From Cytophagales bacterium (GTDB lineage Bacteria; Bacteroidota; Bacteroidia; Cytophagales; Cyclobacteriaceae), in the NCBI GenBank assembly GCA_020063545.1, contig JAGUUF010000305.1, positions 1 through 8,628 on the forward strand: a stretch of DNA of 8,628 nt, given 5' to 3'. Positions within the stretch are counted from its first letter, which is position 1. Every line of letters begins with the position of its first letter. Below the pieces are notes generated by a model that made no database searches, was not told the DNA's origin, and saw only the letters and a list, made by a program, of their open reading frames with translations. Shown here piece by piece: positions 5,479 through 8,628 of this stretch. A program made the translations under genes and the position numbers.

Positions 5479-6261
5479 ATGGTTAATACCAGGTTCTTCC
5501 CAATTCTTTCCTGCGCACTTTTTGCCGTCTTTTCCAATTCATGCGATCCACAGGCCCAGCGAAAAAAGAGAGCAGAACGAAATTCGGTACAGCAGGATCA
5601 GACCCCTATAACAGATGGTGTTGTTAAAGATTATTATAAAGAGGGCAAGCTTCGGGCAGAGATACCTTACGAAAACGGAAAGAAAAACGGGCTTGCCAGG
5701 GAGTATTACAAAACCGGGATTATTTATCAGGAGATTGAATACCGAAACGGGTTAAAACACGGTCTTTCCAAGCGCTATTATGAGAATGGTGAGCCTTCTC
5801 AGGTAACCGAGTATGATTCGGGTAGGCGGCACGGCAAACTTCAAAAATTTAAATCAGACGGTTCCCTGCTGTCTGTAGCCACCTATTTTAATGACGAACC
5901 ATGCAAAGGTTTGGTGGAATACCTGCGTGATGGATCTGTCAAGAAAAACTATCCGACTATTGTTGTAACACCGGTCAATAACCTTCTAAACAACGAAAAA
6001 TACACCCTCCGGTTTTCCTTGTCTGATAAAAGCCGGGCAGTTGAGTTTTTTATCGGGGAACTTTCGAAAGAAGGTTGTATCACCGATCAGCCTGAAAAAG
6101 TAAACGACCTAAACAGGGATGGCGTAGCTGAATTGGATATTTACCTTCCTAAAGGAATGTTTATCATGAAAACGATTACAGTTATTGCCAAGATAAAGAC
6201 CATCCAGGATAACTACTATATAACCACCCGGCCTTATAACCTCTCCATTGAACATAAGTAA
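5479..6261 (+). CDS. MORN_2-repeat exported protein (family often labelled 'YwqK antitoxin'), likely lipoprotein
   Basis: This 260-residue protein starts with a hydrophobic export signal (residues 5-19) ending at FSNSC, so Cys22 is a possible lipidation site, although Ser at -3 is a poor lipobox. Residues 48-160 contain about five MORN_2 repeats of 22-25 residues with the pattern YY-x-x-G-x-x-x-x-E-x-x-Y-x-x-G-x-x-x-G (examples: YYKEGKLRAEIPYENGKKNG, YYENGEPSQVTEYDSGRRHG). Such repeats form a beta-hairpin stack, probably a binding scaffold. The C-terminal 100 residues look like a separate beta-rich domain that I cannot assign. Databases often call MORN_2 proteins 'toxin-antitoxin YwqK family antitoxin', but no toxin gene is adjacent and export to the envelope argues against that role. 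The start is supported by a promoter at 5416-5446. It ends five bases from the stop of the opposite gene. Confidence 0.85.
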   Translation: MVNTRFFPILSCALFAVFSNSCDPQAQRKKRAERNSVQQDQTPITDGVVKDYYKEGKLRAEIPYENGKKNGLAREYYKTGIIYQEIEYRNGLKHGLSKRYYENGEPSQVTEYDSGRRHGKLQKFKSDGSLLSVATYFNDEPCKGLVEYLRDGSVKKNYPTIVVTPVNNLLNNEKYTLRFSLSDKSRAVEFFIGELSKEGCITDQPEKVNDLNRDGVAELDIYLPKGMFIMKTITVIAKIKTIQDNYYITTRPYNLSIEHK

Positions 6262-6273
6262 CCGCCTTAGCGG
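6262..6273. other. Short hairpin at a convergent gene junction
   Basis: CCGC (6262-6265), loop CTTA and GCGG (6270-6273) form a 4-bp GC stem filling the 5-base gap between two convergent stop codons and running into the end of the minus-strand gene. There is no U-tract on either strand, so it is at best a weak bidirectional 3'-end structure. Confidence 0.25.
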
Positions 6274-7823
6274 ATCATATTCTTTCTGACGGTAAGTTCA
6301 TAGTTACCAGGTGAAATTTTCAATCCGCTGTCGAGCAATGCCTGCGCTCGTTTGGTTTGTCCTTTTTTGAAATAGTAAACTGCTCCTGCCGAATATGCCT
6401 GCCCGATAAGGTCACTCCTTGGGTTTAAGTCAACTTCTGCTTTTAGCAGTTCTTCAAATAAACCGCGATAGCGTTCTGCCTCTGCAGGGTTGTTGTTCTC
6501 GAAATTGAGTGCGCAATGAATCAGGTATGTGTGAGCAACTAAGGTAGTGAACGTATTGTTTTCAAAAAGTGACGGATGGCGTTGCCTGTACTGCTCTAAT
6601 TTCTTTACAAACTCTTCATCCTGTAGCCTGCCGTCAGACATCATTCCCAGGCAACTTATAATCATGGTTGTTGCCTGTTGGCTTGACGGCTTTAGCTGCA
6701 AGGCGGCTTCGAATGGAACGAGGGCTGCAGTGTAGCGATGCTGTTCGTAAAGGTATCTGCCTTTTTCAAAATAGTAAATAAAATCAACCTCCTGTTTTAT
6801 TTCGGCACTTTTTATCGTTTCGGTTAGAATGGTGTAGTAGGTATTTAATTGCTCGGATTGACCTCGTTCAAAAAGGAGGTCTTGAATCACCTTAAAAAAT
6901 TCACCGCATACGGCATCACTGGTAATACCCAATCCCTCATACCGGCTGATTTTGCCCAATAGTGCAGCATGCTTTGCATCTTTTTTCGAATAACCTAAAA
7001 ATGCGCGACTGCCGGCTTGCATAAGCAGGTATCCAATTTTGGGCGAGGGTGTAATGAAATAAGCTTTCTCCAGTTTACGGAATGATTCCGCTGGGTTATT
7101 ATTCTGAAGTAACATTACGCCTTCATTATGGTATTGAAGGCCGGCAAGGTCGCGGATAGTCATAAATTGATTCTGGCCGAGGTAGTACTTATCAAAAAGC
7201 TCACTAATGCTTGATTTGGCAAACTCCTGTTCACTGATAATTTTTTGCCTGCGCAATGATTGTACATACTCCTGTTTAAAAGCTGGTTCATACGTAAAAA
7301 AAGTAATTGCAGTAGTTGTTGATTCCACAACTATCCGGTTTGATTCGGGATAAGCAATTACATACGTGTTTGCCGGCTCAGTTTTAATGGTATAGGGTAT
7401 ATTAAGGTAATCAAACGCAAGACAATACAGAGCTGTTCCCGAAACCTCACTGAAGTAACCCGCAGCAAATATGTCTTCAAACCGGCTGTTAGCCACGTAT
7501 TTAAGAAGATAGTCTCTTCTAAAATCAGTGGTTATAATTTTTACTTTTGCCGCTGCACTTTTTTTGTGAAACTTTTCATTGTTCAGTGATTGAAGGTAAG
7601 TATACAGCCGGCTCCTTGATTTTTCAATCTGAGATTCACTCATTAATGAACCATTTGCAATCAGCAGGTCAAAGGGCTCAAAGTTTTTCTTTTTGCTTAT
7701 GGTTTCAAACACATTCCTTTCAAATGGAGAGTCGAAATGAATATCACCCATATAAACAAGGCTGTCTTGGGCAGGCCCATATACTGGTATGAGTAGCAAA
7801 AGAAAAAATAGAAGTAATTTCAT
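6267..7823 (-). CDS. Secreted TPR protein with possible degenerate transglutaminase-like region
   Basis: From the ATG at 7823 the protein has 518 residues and a textbook signal peptide (Lys2, a leucine/phenylalanine core at 3-12, likely cleavage after Gly-Pro-Ala-Gln19), so it is exported to the periplasm or beyond. Residues 120-180 (VSGTALYCLAFDYLNIPYTI, then a YVIAYP strand and VEST) resemble the core of transglutaminase-like folds, but Glu126 and Asn152 stand where the catalytic Cys and His would be expected, so it is probably not a peptidase; this is inference. Separated TPR-like units lie at about 227-260, 350-380 and 475-506. The frame is open back to an ATG at 7877, but that adds 18 residues ahead of the signal peptide and overlaps the promoter at 7845-7877. 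It is a single gene converging on the MORN-repeat gene with a 5-base gap. Confidence 0.82.
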   Translation of the reverse strand: MKLLLFFLLLLIPVYGPAQDSLVYMGDIHFDSPFERNVFETISKKKNFEPFDLLIANGSLMSESQIEKSRSRLYTYLQSLNNEKFHKKSAAAKVKIITTDFRRDYLLKYVANSRFEDIFAAGYFSEVSGTALYCLAFDYLNIPYTIKTEPANTYVIAYPESNRIVVESTTTAITFFTYEPAFKQEYVQSLRRQKIISEQEFAKSSISELFDKYYLGQNQFMTIRDLAGLQYHNEGVMLLQNNNPAESFRKLEKAYFITPSPKIGYLLMQAGSRAFLGYSKKDAKHAALLGKISRYEGLGITSDAVCGEFFKVIQDLLFERGQSEQLNTYYTILTETIKSAEIKQEVDFIYYFEKGRYLYEQHRYTAALVPFEAALQLKPSSQQATTMIISCLGMMSDGRLQDEEFVKKLEQYRQRHPSLFENNTFTTLVAHTYLIHCALNFENNNPAEAERYRGLFEELLKAEVDLNPRSDLIGQAYSAGAVYYFKKGQTKRAQALLDSGLKISPGNYELTVRKNMIR

Positions 7824-7844
7824 GGACGATGCTTTAATCCAATT

Positions 7845-7877
7845 CAAATATAGTTGCTTGTACCCATATCCTGCCAA
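7845..7877 (-). promoter_or_regulatory. Promoter of the secreted TPR gene
   Basis: On the minus strand TATATTTG (7852-7845) matches the -7 consensus exactly, with TTGG (7877-7874) 21 bases upstream as a -33 candidate. Transcription starting near 7840 gives a leader of about 17 bases before the ATG at 7823. This excludes the in-frame ATG at 7877 as the start from this promoter. Confidence 0.6.
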
Positions 7878-7950
7878 TAATCATCCAGCCTGCCTAACAA
7901 AAATCATGTAGGGTTTCTTTTTTAAAGAGTAGTATCGGCAAAGCATTTTT

Positions 7951-8628
7951 ATGGGACAGTTTTATGAACCGAAAAAATATGCCGGGGCCGACCTGGAGCG
8001 GGTAAAACCCCTGTTGCTGAGCATAAGTTTAGCCATTACCATGCTGGCGGTTGTACTGGCCTTCGAATGGAAAACCTTTACCCGACCCGATGTGAAAGTT
8101 ATTTCGCGCAGCAGTAACACCTTTGAGGAGATGACGGAGATACCGCAAACCGAAATTCCACCGCCTCCGCCACCTGTTCTGCAACAACCCCGCATTGTGG
8201 AAGTACCCAACGAAGAAGAGATTAAAGAAGAAATTAAGGTTGAGTTTGATATTGATGTTACCGACAAAACCACCATCCAGGAAATTACAGTAATCGAAAC
8301 CCCGAAGGTTGAAGAGCCGGAAGAAGAAGCTGATAAGATTTTTCTAGTAGTTGAGCAATCGGCATCGCCTAAAGGCGGCATGGCCGCTTTTTACAAGTAC
8401 ATAAGCGATAACATCCGCTACCCGGCACAGGCCAGGCGCATGGGCATAGAAGGAAAAGTTTTTGTTGAGTTTGTGGTTGACCGTGACGGTAGCCTTACCC
8501 AGTTTACCGTTGTTAAAGGTATCGGTGCCGGCTGCGATGAAGAAGCCGTGCGCGTTCTTAAAAATGCACCACCGTGGAGTCCCGGTAAGCAGCGCGGCAA
8601 ACCCGTACGGCAACGAATGGTTATTCCT
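7951..8628 (+). CDS. tonB: TonB, energy transducer (3' end cut by window edge)
   Basis: The frame runs open from the ATG at 7951 to the last base, 226 codons. TonB spans the periplasm and passes proton-motive energy from ExbB-ExbD to outer-membrane receptors. A short cytoplasmic N-terminus is followed by one transmembrane helix (about residues 19-39) and a periplasmic linker with six consecutive prolines (70-75) and a strongly acidic stretch (87-128). A TonB C-terminal domain occupies about 140-226: YPAQARRMGIEGKVFVEF (157-174), the VDRDGSL turn (176-182), and a closing region with APPWSPGKQRGKPV and RMVIP. Family members usually end a few residues after RMxxP, so only about 5-10 codons are missing. 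The proline part is short and the linker acidic rather than the E. coli PE/PK type, typical of Bacteroidota. No exbB or exbD is in view. The gene is divergent from the secreted TPR gene. Confidence 0.92.
   Translation, partial: MGQFYEPKKYAGADLERVKPLLLSISLAITMLAVVLAFEWKTFTRPDVKVISRSSNTFEEMTEIPQTEIPPPPPPVLQQPRIVEVPNEEEIKEEIKVEFDIDVTDKTTIQEITVIETPKVEEPEEEADKIFLVVEQSASPKGGMAAFYKYISDNIRYPAQARRMGIEGKVFVEFVVDRDGSLTQFTVVKGIGAGCDEEAVRVLKNAPPWSPGKQRGKPVRQRMVIP

Noticed and set aside
5479..6261. Toxin-antitoxin module around the MORN_2 gene
   Set aside because: Flanking genes are a helicase and a secreted TPR protein; no small toxin is adjacent and the protein has an export signal.
7962..8613. Minus-strand frames opposite tonB
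   Set aside because: They are antisense to a clear TonB with membrane helix, proline stretch and C-terminal domain; their Ser/Gly-rich content mirrors that gene.

Overview
The window looks like a chromosomal segment of a Bacteroidota bacterium, most likely a Cytophagales-type lineage. The reasons are a TPR-plus-histidine-kinase fusion of the membrane type common in that phylum, a TonB with the usual Bacteroidota N-terminus, a MORN_2-repeat lipoprotein-like protein, a lysine/alanine/proline-rich histone-like protein, no convincing Shine-Dalgarno sites at the genes I accept, and several matches to the Bacteroidota sigma-factor promoter pattern (TTTG near -33, TAnnTTTG near -7). No RNA genes, CRISPR arrays, insertion sequences or phage genes were seen. 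There is no gene-free stretch longer than about 215 bases.

Layout. Bases 1-1923 (+) hold the 3' part of a TPR sensor histidine kinase whose start lies upstream. It abuts, in the same frame and separated only by its TAG stop, a small PlsC-type acyltransferase (1924-2484, +). A bidirectional hairpin terminator (2483-2516) separates these from two small minus-strand genes: a histone-H1-like basic protein (2535-2792) and an unrecognised 65-residue protein (2868-3065). A divergent spacer with an inverted repeat leads to an unrecognised 139-residue protein (3182-3601, +). That gene converges, with a 4-base gap, on a DEAD-box RNA helicase with a C-terminal DbpA-type RNA-binding domain (3606-5264, -). 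A 214-base divergent spacer carries promoters in both directions and a 5'-leader hairpin for the helicase. It is followed by a MORN_2-repeat protein with an N-terminal export signal (5479-6261, +). This converges, with a 5-base gap, on a secreted TPR protein that may carry a degenerate transglutaminase-like fold (6267-7823, -). The last gene, tonB (7951 to the right edge, +), is cut only a few codons before its expected end.

How the genes fit together. Most are ordinary cell-envelope and RNA-metabolism functions, not one dedicated system: sensing (kinase), phospholipid acylation, nucleoid compaction, RNA remodelling, periplasmic TPR and MORN scaffolds, and energy transduction to outer-membrane receptors. 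The only clear operon is kinase-acyltransferase. I do not see a convincing novel multi-gene system. The items most worth a second look are the single-stop junction between kinase and acyltransferase, the degenerate transglutaminase-like region, the C-terminal domain of the MORN protein, the two unrecognised small proteins, and promoters that fix the starts of two genes which could otherwise be annotated too long.
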